DNA of 64,000 nt from Streptomyces avidinii (GTDB taxonomy: Bacteria; Actinomycetota; Actinomycetes; Streptomycetales; Streptomycetaceae): NCBI RefSeq assembly GCF_014650695.1, contig NZ_BMVL01000010.1:23172-87171 (forward strand), in the 5' to 3' direction. This document shows positions 49,647 through 58,111 of this stretch, in pieces. The position numbers were made by a program, and so were the translations under genes. How positions within the stretch are numbered: position 1 is the first letter of the stretch; every line of letters starts with the position of its first letter. Under the pieces are notes generated by a model. That model was not told the origin of the DNA and made no database searches. It saw only the letters and a list, made by a program, of their open reading frames with translations.

Positions 49647-51568
49647 TCGAACAGCTCCTCTTCGGCGAGGTACTTGACCAGCTCTTCCTTCTCGAAGAGC
49701 GCGAGCAGGTCCGGACGGATGGGGTCGGTGCGGGTGCGGACCAGCGCGATCCGGTCGGCCGCGGGATCCGCCGGGGGCGGGTCGACCGGCCGGCACAGCA
49801 GGTTCACCGGGCGCCAGCTGCGCTCCATCGACGGGCAGTCCTCGCGGGTGTGGCCGCCCCGGCTCTCCGTCCGCTCCAGGGCCGCCCGGGCCACGCACTC
49901 GCTGACCAGCAGCATGTTCCGCAGGTCCAGGGCCAGGTGCCAGCCCGGGTTGAACTGCCGGTGCCCCTCGACCCCGGCCCGGGAGGCCCGTACGCGCAGG
50001 GCCGCGAGCTTCTCCAGGGCCTCGGCCATCTCGCCCTCGCGCCGGATGATGCCGACGAGGTCGTTCATGATCGTCTGGAGTTCCTGGTGGAGCGTGTACG
50101 GGTTCTCCGCGCCCTCCACCGCGTGGAAGGGCGCCAGCGCCTCCGTCGCCGCCGCGTCGACCTCCGCCTGGGAGACCGCCGGGCGCTCACCGGTGGCCGC
50201 GGCGTGCTCCGCCGCGTGCAGGCCCGCCCGCCGGCCGAAGACCAGCAGGTCGGACAGGGAGTTGCCGCCCAGCCGGTTCGAGCCGTGCATGCCGCCCGCG
50301 ACCTCGCCCGCCGCGAACAGCCCCGGGACCCCGACGGTGGCGGCGGACTCCGAGTCGACCGCGATGCCGCCCATCACGTAGTGGCAGGTCGGTCCCACCT
50401 CCATCGGCTCGGCCGTGATGTCCACGTCCGCCAGCTCCTTGAACTGGTGGTACATGGAGGGCAGCCGCCGCTTGATCCTCTCGGCCGGCATCCGCGTGGA
50501 CACGTCGAGGAAGACGCCGCCGTGCGGGGAGCCGCGGCCCGCCTTCACCTCGGAGTTGATCGCCCGCGCCACCTCGTCGCGCGGCAGCAGTTCGGGCGGG
50601 CGCCGGTTGTGGTCCGGGTCCTCGTACCAGCGGTCGCCCTCCGCCTCCGACTCGGCGTACTTCTCCTTGAAGACGTCGGGGACGTAGTCGAACATGAACC
50701 GCTTGCCCTCGGAGTTGCGCAGCACACCTCCGTCGCCGCGCACGGACTCGGTGACGAGGATTCCCTTGACCGACGGGGGCCAGACCATGCCGGTCGGGTG
50801 GAACTGCACGAACTCCATGTTCAGCAGGGGCGCACCCGCGAGCAGCGCCAGTGCGTGGCCGTCGCCGGTGTACTCCCAGGAGTTGGACGTCGTCTTGAAG
50901 GACTTGCCGATCCCGCCGGTGGCCAGCACCACGGCCGGGGCCTCCAGGACGAAGAACCGGCCGGACTCGCGCTCGTAGCAGAAGGTCCCCGAGACCCGCT
51001 GCTCCGCGGCGGAGCCGCCATGGGACTCGGTCTTCAGGACCCTGGTGACCGTGCACTCCTGGAAGACCTTGAGCCGGGCCTCGTAGTCCCCGTACTCCTT
51101 GAAGTCCTCCTGCTGGAGCTGGACGATCTTCTGCTGGAGCGTGCGGATCAGCTCCAGGCCGGTACGGTCGCCGACGTGCGCGAGGCGCGGGTACTCGTGC
51201 CCGCCGAAGTTGCGCTGGGAGATCCTCCCGTCGGGCGTCCGGTCGAAGAGAGCACCCCAGGTCTCCAGCTCCCAGACCCGGTCCGGTGCCTCCTTCGCGT
51301 GCAGTTCCGCCATCCGCCACTGGTTGAGGAACTTGCCCCCGCGCATGGTGTCGCGGAAGTGCACCTGCCAGTTGTCTCCCTCGTTGACGTTGCCCATGGA
51401 GGCGGCGATCCCGCCCTCCGCCATCACCGTGTGGGCCTTGCCGAACAGGGACTTGCAGATCACGGCCGTACGGGCACCCCGCTCACGGGCCTCGATCGCG
51501 GCACGCAGCCCGGCACCGCCGGCACCGACCACGACCACGTCCCACTGCTGCCGTTCCACTTGAGCCAT
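49643..51568 (-). CDS. sdhA: succinate dehydrogenase flavoprotein subunit
   Basis: This 641-aa protein starts at ATG 51568. It has the FAD-binding Rossmann fold (VVVVGAGGAGLRAAIEARER, glycines 15-20) and the covalent-flavin histidine in GKAHTVMAEGGIAAS (His-46). The substrate-site motifs EFVQFHPTGM and the capping-domain HYVMGGIAVD are present, and the C-terminal domain is complete. It oxidises succinate to fumarate in the TCA cycle and feeds the respiratory chain. It starts one base after the anchor gene stop and overlaps sdhB. Confidence 0.96.
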   Translation of the reverse strand: MAQVERQQWDVVVVGAGGAGLRAAIEARERGARTAVICKSLFGKAHTVMAEGGIAASMGNVNEGDNWQVHFRDTMRGGKFLNQWRMAELHAKEAPDRVWELETWGALFDRTPDGRISQRNFGGHEYPRLAHVGDRTGLELIRTLQQKIVQLQQEDFKEYGDYEARLKVFQECTVTRVLKTESHGGSAAEQRVSGTFCYERESGRFFVLEAPAVVLATGGIGKSFKTTSNSWEYTGDGHALALLAGAPLLNMEFVQFHPTGMVWPPSVKGILVTESVRGDGGVLRNSEGKRFMFDYVPDVFKEKYAESEAEGDRWYEDPDHNRRPPELLPRDEVARAINSEVKAGRGSPHGGVFLDVSTRMPAERIKRRLPSMYHQFKELADVDITAEPMEVGPTCHYVMGGIAVDSESAATVGVPGLFAAGEVAGGMHGSNRLGGNSLSDLLVFGRRAGLHAAEHAAATGERPAVSQAEVDAAATEALAPFHAVEGAENPYTLHQELQTIMNDLVGIIRREGEMAEALEKLAALRVRASRAGVEGHRQFNPGWHLALDLRNMLLVSECVARAALERTESRGGHTREDCPSMERSWRPVNLLCRPVDPPPADPAADRIALVRTRTDPIRPDLLALFEKEELVKYLAEEELFE

Positions 51569-51569
51569 C

Positions 51570-52391
51570 TCAGAAGATCCTCGGGTCGGTGAAGGCGCCG
51601 CTCGCCAGCAGGTACACGTAGAAGTCGCACAGCGCGACGCTGATCAGGGAGGCCCACGCCAGCTGCATGTGGCGGGTGTTGAGCCGGCCGACCCAGCCCC
51701 AGAGCCGGTAGCGCACCGGGTGCCGGGAGAAGTGCTTGAGGCGGCCGCCCATGATGTGGCGGCAGGAGTGGCAGGACAGGGTGTAGGCCCAGATCAGCGT
51801 GATGTTCACCAGGAACAGCACCGTGCCGAGGCCCATGTGGCCCCAGGCGTAGTGCTCGTCGCGGAAGGTCAGCACGGTGTCGTAGGTGAGGATGCCCGCG
51901 ACCGGGATCGCCGCGTAGAAGAAGTACCGGTGCGCGTTCTGGAGGATCAGCGGGAAACGGGTCTCGCCGGTGTACCTCGCGTGCGGCTCGGCGACGGCGC
52001 AGGCGGGCGGTGAGGCCCAGAAGCCCCGGTAGTAGGCCTTGCGGTAGTAGTAGCAGGTCAGCCGGAAGCCGAGCGGGAAGATCAGGATCAGCAGGGCGGG
52101 GGAGAGGCCCCACCAGCTGCCGAAGATCTCCCAGTTGGGCCCGCCCTTCATCGGGACGCAGTTCTCCGCCAGACACGGGGAGTAGAAGGGCGAGACGTAC
52201 GGGGCCGCGTAGTAGTCGGCGTTCGCGAAGGCCCGCCAGGTCGAGTAGACGATGAAGGCGAGCAGCCCGGCCGCGGTGCCGGCGGGGGCCAGCCACCACC
52301 GGTCGGTCCGCAGGTGCCGGGCCGCGATCGCGGCCCGCGAGGCGTCGTGGACGCCGCCGGGCCGCTGCTGGGGTCGTTCCGTGCCTGTGGC
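51570..52391 (-). CDS. succinate dehydrogenase membrane anchor, Sdh1 type
   Basis: The protein has 273 aa if started at TTG 52391, which has GGAG 7 bp upstream; GTG 52427 would add 12 residues but lacks a ribosome site. About five membrane segments are visible (LAPAGTAAGLLAFIVYSTW, WWGLSPALLILIFPLGFRL, FFYAAIPVAGILTYDTVL, MGLGTVLFLVNITLIWAYTL, LAWASLISVALCDFYVYLL). These carry histidines such as NAHRYFF and SCHSCRH that could ligate haem. It resembles the single large anchor of mycobacterial Sdh1 and should bind menaquinone. It is the first gene of the sdh operon. Confidence 0.88.
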   Translation of the reverse strand, partial: ATGTERPQQRPGGVHDASRAAIAARHLRTDRWWLAPAGTAAGLLAFIVYSTWRAFANADYYAAPYVSPFYSPCLAENCVPMKGGPNWEIFGSWWGLSPALLILIFPLGFRLTCYYYRKAYYRGFWASPPACAVAEPHARYTGETRFPLILQNAHRYFFYAAIPVAGILTYDTVLTFRDEHYAWGHMGLGTVLFLVNITLIWAYTLSCHSCRHIMGGRLKHFSRHPVRYRLWGWVGRLNTRHMQLAWASLISVALCDFYVYLLASGAFTDPRIF

Positions 52392-52500
52392 CAAAGAAGA
52401 CTCCGGGAGGAGTGATGAGGGGTGCACCGGTCGGCCCGGCCGGGAACGGCCGGGCCGGTCGGTGCGTGGGTGGATACGCGTCCGGGACGGACGGGGCCGT

Positions 52501-52725
52501 CTAGGGGGCGCGGCGGTCGCGGGCGCCCAGGCCCTCGTCGTCGGAGTCCGTCCACAGGGAGCTGTCGTACGGGGTGTCCGGGACCGTCACCATCCGGGAC
52601 GGCTCCGGACCGGCAGCCGTCGTCGACGACTTCTGCCGTGCGGCCTGCTGCTCCAGCCGCTCGACCTTGCGCGTCAGCTCGTCCAGGTTGCGCCGGACGG
52701 CACTCAGATCGTCTTGCAGGGACAT
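52501..52725 (-). CDS. small coiled-coil protein next to the sdh operon
   Basis: This 74-aa protein starts at ATG 52725, with GGGCAAATC upstream. Residues 1-35 form a clear heptad helix (LQDDLSAVRRNLDELTRKVE), followed by a disordered acidic tail (MVTVPDTPYDSSLWTDSDDE). There is no known domain. It lies 110 bp upstream of the sdh operon on the same strand. It is probably a conserved Streptomyces small protein of unknown role. Confidence 0.7.
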   Translation of the reverse strand: MSLQDDLSAVRRNLDELTRKVERLEQQAARQKSSTTAAGPEPSRMVTVPDTPYDSSLWTDSDDEGLGARDRRAP

Positions 52726-53072
52726 GATTTGCCCTCACTTCCGCCAGGGTGCGGTGGCAACGCTCATGTGCGCCTGCGAGTGTCGCGCTTCCTGTCCCCC
52801 GTTGTGAAGGGACGTGCAGCGATTGCGGGCGCGCAGGCGTGAATCGTGCGCCCCTCCCTGCCCCCCATTCTCATCCCTCTCCCGGGGGAACGCCTCCTGC
52901 CGCGCAAGCGGGATTGGTCCGCACGGGTGGGGTTCGCGGCGTGGCGAGAGTCGGGTGCGAGGGGTGCGGCGGACCGTCTATTTCAGTGGGTTCCGGCAAC
53001 CGGTGTGATCAGCTCCATATACCGCCGAACGTGATCATGCTTCCCCCACGCCCCGCCCCGGAGGTACCACCC
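52726..53072. other. 347-bp divergent intergenic region
   Basis: This region lies between the coiled-coil gene (minus) and the lipoprotein gene (plus), so it must hold both promoters. GGAGG at 53060-53064 is the ribosome site of the lipoprotein gene. TGATCAGCTCCATATACCGC (about 53008-53027) is the least GC-rich part and may contain the plus-strand promoter. No gene is supported. Confidence 0.45.
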
Positions 53073-55391
53073 ATGTCCCAGAGAAGGCGCAGGTCCTTGG
53101 CGCTCCTGACCTCGGGAGTCCTCGCACTGCCGCTGCTCACGGGCTGCGGCGCGGGTGATGACGAGGGCGGTCCGGCCGCCGCAGGGCAGGACATCGCCGC
53201 GACCACCCGCGACAAGGTCGCGGACGGGGGTGTGCTGCGCTGGGCGGTGGACACGCTCCCCGACACCCTCAACACCTTCCAGGCCGACGCGGACGCCACC
53301 ACCAACAGGATCGCCGGCGCCGTGCTCCCGCAGCTGTTCGTACTGGACGCCAAGGGGCGGCCGGTGGCCAATCCCGATTACCTGGAGAAGGCCGAGGTCA
53401 TCGAGCGGGAGCCGAAGCAGGTCGTCCTGTACAAGCTCAACCAGCAGGCGGTGTGGAGCGACGGCCGCGAGATCGGCGCCGCCGACTTCGTGGCGCAGTG
53501 GCGGGCCCTGAACGGCAAGGATTCGGCGTACTGGACGGCGCGCAACGCCGGCTACGACCGGATCGAGAAGATCGAGAAGGGCAAGACCGACCTGGAGGTC
53601 AGGGTCACCTTCAACAAGCCGTACGCCGACTGGCGCTCGCTCTTCACCCCGCTCTACCCCAAGCAGGTCACCGGCACCCCCGACGCCTTCAACGAGGGCG
53701 CCCGCGGCACGTTGAAGATCACCGCCGGTCCCTTCGCCCTCGGCGCGATCGACAAGAAGACCGGCACCGCCGCCCTGACCCGCAACGCGCGCTGGTGGGG
53801 CCGCCCGGCCAAGCTGGACACGCTGGTCCTGACGGCGGTCCCGCGGGCCGAGCGCCCGGCAGCGCTGGCCGCCGGGAAGCTCGACCTGGCGGAGATCGAC
53901 CGGGCCGGGGCCGACCGGATCGCCCTCGCCCACCGGGACGCCGCGGCCAAGAACGGCCCGGGCGCGGGCGGCGCCCCCGCCCACGGCCCGGGGGCCACGC
54001 TGACCCCGGCGCAGGCCACGCTGTCCTGGGCCGTCGCGTTCGGGGCGGACGAGGACAAGGCCGCGGCGGAGTCGGAGAGCCGGCAGAAGCACCTCGCCTC
54101 GGTCGAGCGGTACGCCGACGAGCAGAAGGCCCTGCGGGCCTTCACCGTGCGCAAGTCCCTGGAGCCGGCCTACACGCAGCTCGCGATGAACGGCTCCAGC
54201 GGCCCGCTGGCGGACGAGAGGGTGCGCCGCGCGGTGGCCCGCGCCCTGGACCGCCGGGCGCTGGCCGAGGCCGTACTGAAGCCGCTCGGCCTCCCCGCGA
54301 AGCCGGTCGGCAGCCACCTGGCCCTGGCCGGGCAGCGGGCGTACGCCGACAACAGCGACGCGCTCGGCGGCCAGGACACCCAGGCGGCCCAGGCGCTGCT
54401 CGCGGACGCGGGCTGGCGCAAGGGCGGCAAGATCACCGAGCCGGCGGGTGCCAAGGCAGCGGGCCCGGAGAGTGCGCCGCAGGACGATTCGAAGACCCCG
54501 TCCGGCCCGGGCACCGGGAACGACGGGCTCTACATCGTGGGCCAGGACGACGGGACCAACGGCGATCCGCGGTCGGCGACCGGGGCCCGCCCGAGGACCG
54601 GAGCCGCCCCGGCGGGAGCCCAGGACGGGCCGTCCCCGGTGCTCGCCCCGGGGCCCTTCGGGACCCAGCAGCGGGTCTCCCTGCTCGCCCAGGCCGTCCG
54701 TGCCGCGGCCGCGCGGCCCGAGGCGCTCGACGACGGCAAGGGCGCCCCGGCCCGCGACGACGCGGCCGACCAGGACAAGGCCTCCCCGGCTCCGGCCCCG
54801 GTCAAGCAGCCCGTCCGCACCTCCGGCAACATGCTCGCCAAGGACGGCAAGGCGCTCACCCTGCGCTTCGTCCTCCCGGCGGGTCCCGGTTCGGAGTCGC
54901 TGCGCACGGTCGGCGAGCGGATCTCCACCACGCTCCGCAAGATCGGCGTGAACACCGAGATCGTCAAGGTGTCCGACGACAGCTTCTTCAAGGACCACGT
55001 CGCCTCGGGCCAGTACGACCTGGCCCTGTACTCGTGGCCCGCGACGGCCTACCCGGCGACCGATGCCCGGCCCATCTTCGCCAAGCCGGAGCCGGCCGCG
55101 GACGGCTCCCTCCTCGTCGAACAGAACTACACCCGGGTCGGCACCGACCACATCGACCAGCTCTTCGACCAGGCGGTCGGCGAGCTGGACGAGGAGCAGT
55201 CCCGTGAGCTGATGCGCAAGGCGGACGCGCGGATCTGGGCCGCCGCCGGTTCCATCCCCCTCTACCAGCGCCCCGAGCTGGTGGCGGTCAAGCCCGGTCT
55301 GGTCAACGCGGGTGCCTTCGGTCTCGGCGCCCCCCGCTACCAGGACATCGGCTGGAAGAAGGCGCCCACCGCGAAGGACAAGAAGAAGTAG
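53073..55391 (+). CDS. family-5 solute-binding lipoprotein with long low-complexity insert
   Basis: This 772-aa protein starts at ATG 53073, with GGAGG 8 bp upstream. The signal peptide ends in the lipobox LLTGCG (about residues 20-25), so the protein is a lipoprotein. It follows the SBP_bac_5 fold: GVLRWAVDTLPDTLNTFQAD, then the VWSDGREIGAADFVAQW motif, GTLKITAGPFALG, and a C-terminal lobe with TLRFVLPAGPGSESLRTVGE. Between about residues 449 and 590 an Ala/Pro/Gly/Asp-rich stretch interrupts the ligand-binding domain. No permease or ATPase gene is adjacent, so it may be an orphan receptor or work with another transporter. Confidence 0.85.
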   Translation: MSQRRRRSLALLTSGVLALPLLTGCGAGDDEGGPAAAGQDIAATTRDKVADGGVLRWAVDTLPDTLNTFQADADATTNRIAGAVLPQLFVLDAKGRPVANPDYLEKAEVIEREPKQVVLYKLNQQAVWSDGREIGAADFVAQWRALNGKDSAYWTARNAGYDRIEKIEKGKTDLEVRVTFNKPYADWRSLFTPLYPKQVTGTPDAFNEGARGTLKITAGPFALGAIDKKTGTAALTRNARWWGRPAKLDTLVLTAVPRAERPAALAAGKLDLAEIDRAGADRIALAHRDAAAKNGPGAGGAPAHGPGATLTPAQATLSWAVAFGADEDKAAAESESRQKHLASVERYADEQKALRAFTVRKSLEPAYTQLAMNGSSGPLADERVRRAVARALDRRALAEAVLKPLGLPAKPVGSHLALAGQRAYADNSDALGGQDTQAAQALLADAGWRKGGKITEPAGAKAAGPESAPQDDSKTPSGPGTGNDGLYIVGQDDGTNGDPRSATGARPRTGAAPAGAQDGPSPVLAPGPFGTQQRVSLLAQAVRAAAARPEALDDGKGAPARDDAADQDKASPAPAPVKQPVRTSGNMLAKDGKALTLRFVLPAGPGSESLRTVGERISTTLRKIGVNTEIVKVSDDSFFKDHVASGQYDLALYSWPATAYPATDARPIFAKPEPAADGSLLVEQNYTRVGTDHIDQLFDQAVGELDEEQSRELMRKADARIWAAAGSIPLYQRPELVAVKPGLVNAGAFGLGAPRYQDIGWKKAPTAKDKKK

Positions 55392-55736
55392 CGCGGGAGA
55401 AGAAGTGGTGACAAAGCGGTGCCTGTCAGGTTGACCGCCGGCGCACAAGCTCAGATGTGACTCAAGTCCCTTGCCCGCCGGATCCCCCGGCGGGCAAGGT
55501 CGTGCGTACCACTGACCACGCCCGTTGACCCGCATGAATACCGGTACGACAGCCGCCGAGGCACCCCACGCAGAACTCGGCTGCGCTCATTCGTCCGGCC
55601 TCTTGACAGCCCCCCGGCAGGCGGTTCCCGCCACGCGACGTACCATGGGGTAAGGCCGTGGCAGGTTTTCGCCCGGCCGAGGCGCGCGTGCCGGACCGTA
55701 CGCGACGCCATCCACGATCCCGGGAGAAGCGCCGAA
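55392..55736. other. 345-bp region between the lipoprotein gene and typA
   Basis: This region contains the terminator at 55469-55499 and, further right, a TTGACA at 55603 and a TACCAT at 55641 upstream of typA. Their spacing is not that of a standard promoter, so no promoter is claimed. GGGAGAAG at 55722 is the typA ribosome site. No gene is supported. Confidence 0.5.
55469..55499 (+). terminator. intrinsic terminator after the solute-binding lipoprotein gene
   Basis: A perfect 13-bp stem (CCTTGCCCGCCGG, 55469-55481, and 55487-55499) encloses a 5-nt loop. It lies 77 bp after the lipoprotein stop. Confidence 0.85.
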
Positions 55737-57641
55737 GTGCCCACGCGCCACGACATCCGTAACGTCGCCATCGTCGCCCACGTCGACCATGGCAAGACGA
55801 CCATCGTCGATGCCATGCTCAAGCAGGCCGGTGCCTTCGCCGCCCACCAGCACCTCGACGACCGCATGATGGACTCGAACGACCTGGAGCGTGAGAAGGG
55901 CATCACGATCCTCGCCAAGAACACGGCGGTGAAGTATCACCCCAAGGACGGCGGGGCCCCGATCACGATCAACATCATCGACACGCCCGGCCACGCCGAC
56001 TTCGGTGGTGAGGTCGAGCGCGGTCTGTCGATGGTGGACGCCGTCGTTCTGCTGGTGGACGCCTCCGAGGGTCCGCTGCCCCAGACCCGCTTCGTCCTGC
56101 GCAAGGCCCTGCAGGCGAAGATGCCGGTCATCCTCTGCATCAACAAGACCGACCGCCCGGACTCCCGGATCGACGAGGTCGTCAACGAGACGTACGACCT
56201 CTTCCTCGACCTGGACGCGGACGAGGACCAGATCGAGTTCCCGATCGTCTACGCCTGCGGCCGTGACGGCGTGGCCTCGCTGACCAAGCCCGAGGACGGC
56301 ACCGTCCCGGCGGACAGCACCAACCTGGAGCCGTTCTTCTCCACCATCCTGGAGCACGTCCCGGCCCCGGTGTACGACGAGGAGGCCCCCCTCCAGGCGC
56401 ACGTCACCAACCTGGACGCCGACAACTTCCTCGGCCGCATCGCGCTCGTTCGCGTCGAGCAGGGCGAGCTGCGCAAGGGCCAGACCGTCGCGTGGATCAA
56501 GCGTGACGGCTCCATCTCCAACGTCCGCATCACCGAGCTGATGATGACCGAGGCGCTCACCCGCAAGCCGGCCGAGGTGGCGGGCCCGGGTGACATCTGC
56601 GCGGTCGCCGGTTTCCCCGAGATCATGATCGGCGAGACCCTGGCCGACCCGGAGAACCCGATCGCGCTTCCGCTGATCTCGGTCGACGAGCCGGCGATCT
56701 CCATGACGATCGGTACGAACACCTCCCCGATGGTCGGCCGCGGCGGCAGCGGCAAGGGCGCGGACGCCAAGTCCGCGGTCAAGGACCGCAAGGTCACCGC
56801 CCGCCAGGTCAAGGACCGTCTGGACCGCGAGCTGGTCGGTAACGTCTCGCTCCGCGTCCTCGACACCGAGCGCCCGGACGCCTGGGAGGTCCAGGGCCGT
56901 GGTGAGCTCGCGCTCGCCATCCTGGTCGAGCAGATGCGCCGCGAGGGCTTCGAGCTGACCATCGGCAAGCCGCAGGTGGTCACGCAGGAGATCGACGGCA
57001 AGGTGCACGAGCCGGTCGAGCGCATGACGATCGACGTCCCCGAGGAGCACATGGGAGCGGTCACGCAGCTCATGGGCGTCCGCAAGGGCCGCATGGACAA
57101 CATGTCGAACCACGGCTCCGGCTGGGTCCGCATGGAGTTCGTCGTCCCGTCGCGCGGCCTCATCGGCTTCCGTACCGAGTTCCTGACCGGTACGCGCGGC
57201 ACCGGCATCGCCCACTCGATCCACGAGGGCCACGAGCCGTGGTTCGGCCCGCTGGTGACCCGTAACAACGGCTCCCTGGTCGCCGACCGCTCCGGTTCGG
57301 TCACGCCGTTCGCGATGATCAACCTGCAGGAGCGCGGCGTCCTGTTCACCGACCCCGGCACCGAGGTGTACGAGGGCATGATCGTCGGCGAGAACTCGCG
57401 CTCCGACGACATGGACGTGAACATCACCAAGGAGAAGAAGCTCACCAACATGCGTGCGGCTTCCGCGGACAACACGGAGAACGTGATTCCGCCCCGCAAG
57501 CTCTCCCTGGAGCAGTCCCTGGAGTTCTGCCGCGACGACGAGTGCGTCGAGGTGACCCCGGAGGCCGTCCGCATCCGCAAGGTCGTGCTGGACCAGAAGG
57601 ACCGCTCGCGCACCGCGTCGCGCGCCAAGTCCGGCAAGTAG
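55737..57641 (+). CDS. typA: translational GTPase TypA/BipA
   Basis: This 634-aa protein starts at GTG 55737, with GGGAGAAG 8 bp upstream. The GTPase domain shows IVAHVDHGKTTIVDAML (P-loop), EREKGITILAKNT (switch I), DTPGHADFGGEVER (G3) and NKTDRPDSR (G4). EF-G-like domains II, III and V follow, with a C-terminal domain specific to BipA (RGLIGFRTEFLTGTRGTGIA). It acts in ribosome assembly and stress adaptation. It is followed by the oligopeptide transporter operon, as in S. coelicolor from memory. A strong terminator separates the two. Confidence 0.96.
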   Translation: MPTRHDIRNVAIVAHVDHGKTTIVDAMLKQAGAFAAHQHLDDRMMDSNDLEREKGITILAKNTAVKYHPKDGGAPITINIIDTPGHADFGGEVERGLSMVDAVVLLVDASEGPLPQTRFVLRKALQAKMPVILCINKTDRPDSRIDEVVNETYDLFLDLDADEDQIEFPIVYACGRDGVASLTKPEDGTVPADSTNLEPFFSTILEHVPAPVYDEEAPLQAHVTNLDADNFLGRIALVRVEQGELRKGQTVAWIKRDGSISNVRITELMMTEALTRKPAEVAGPGDICAVAGFPEIMIGETLADPENPIALPLISVDEPAISMTIGTNTSPMVGRGGSGKGADAKSAVKDRKVTARQVKDRLDRELVGNVSLRVLDTERPDAWEVQGRGELALAILVEQMRREGFELTIGKPQVVTQEIDGKVHEPVERMTIDVPEEHMGAVTQLMGVRKGRMDNMSNHGSGWVRMEFVVPSRGLIGFRTEFLTGTRGTGIAHSIHEGHEPWFGPLVTRNNGSLVADRSGSVTPFAMINLQERGVLFTDPGTEVYEGMIVGENSRSDDMDVNITKEKKLTNMRAASADNTENVIPPRKLSLEQSLEFCRDDECVEVTPEAVRIRKVVLDQKDRSRTASRAKSGK

Positions 57642-57724
57642 TAAGAGGCGTACGGTCGTTCGCCCGGGTTTGCTCGGGCGGCGGCCGTGGTGGCCGCAGT
57701 CGGCCGAGTGCCCTGATAACGCAG

Positions 57725-57763
57725 CAGCCCCTCCTCTCACGGAGCCCGTGAGAGTAGGGGCTG
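57725..57763 (+). terminator. intrinsic terminator after typA
   Basis: The stem of 18 bp (57725-57742 with 57746-57763) matches at 17 positions and closes on the 3-nt loop AGC. TTCGCTTGTG follows. It lies 83 bp after the typA stop. Confidence 0.85.
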
Positions 57764-58111
57764 TTCGCTTGTGTCAAGCGGATTTTTGCGTTCAGGTGTC
57801 CGCATACCGACCGTGACACTCCGGAAGATGAGCTAACCGTCCGTTTCGCACGTGTCTGTCTCCTATCCGTTTGTCCGGATTTCGGGTTTCTGCCGCGGAT
57901 CGATGTTGTGAAAACGAGACCACTTAAGTGTGGTTTACGGCCTGGCAGTCCCTGAGGATGGCTCCATTGAGCTCGGGTCAATGGGTCACGCGATGTGGGG
58001 ATCGCGCCGACTCACGAGCACACTATGGGCAGGAAAATGCTCGCCGTCAGGGGTGTCGGCGAGGTTTTTTTGCCCCTCAAGTCGATCAGTGGACTCATGA
58101 GGAGGAAACCC
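57764..58111 (+). promoter_or_regulatory. leader region of the oligopeptide transporter operon
   Basis: This is 348 bp without a gene, AT-richer than its surroundings (GATTTTTGCG, GATGTTGTGAAAACGAGACC). It contains the 10-bp palindrome CACTTAAGTG at 57921-57930, a candidate operator, and then the terminator-like hairpin at 58040. The promoter of the operon should lie between the typA terminator and that hairpin. Confidence 0.6.
58040..58071 (+). promoter_or_regulatory. intrinsic-terminator-like attenuator before the transporter operon
   Basis: CTCGCCG (58040-58046) pairs with CGGCGAG (58057-58063), followed immediately by G and seven T. This is a textbook intrinsic terminator 41 bp upstream of the first start codon. 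Its place inside the leader of a downstream operon suggests conditional transcription attenuation. Confidence 0.7.

Noticed and set aside
55603..55646. A sigma-70-type promoter of typA using TTGACA 55603 and TACCAT 55641
   Set aside because: The spacing of 32 bp is too long for one promoter, so it is not listed as a feature.
55587..57740. A 717-residue open frame antisense to typA
   Set aside because: It is a shadow of the typA codon bias. The translation is Asp/Arg/Val/Gly-biased with no domain, and typA on the other strand is complete and recognisable.
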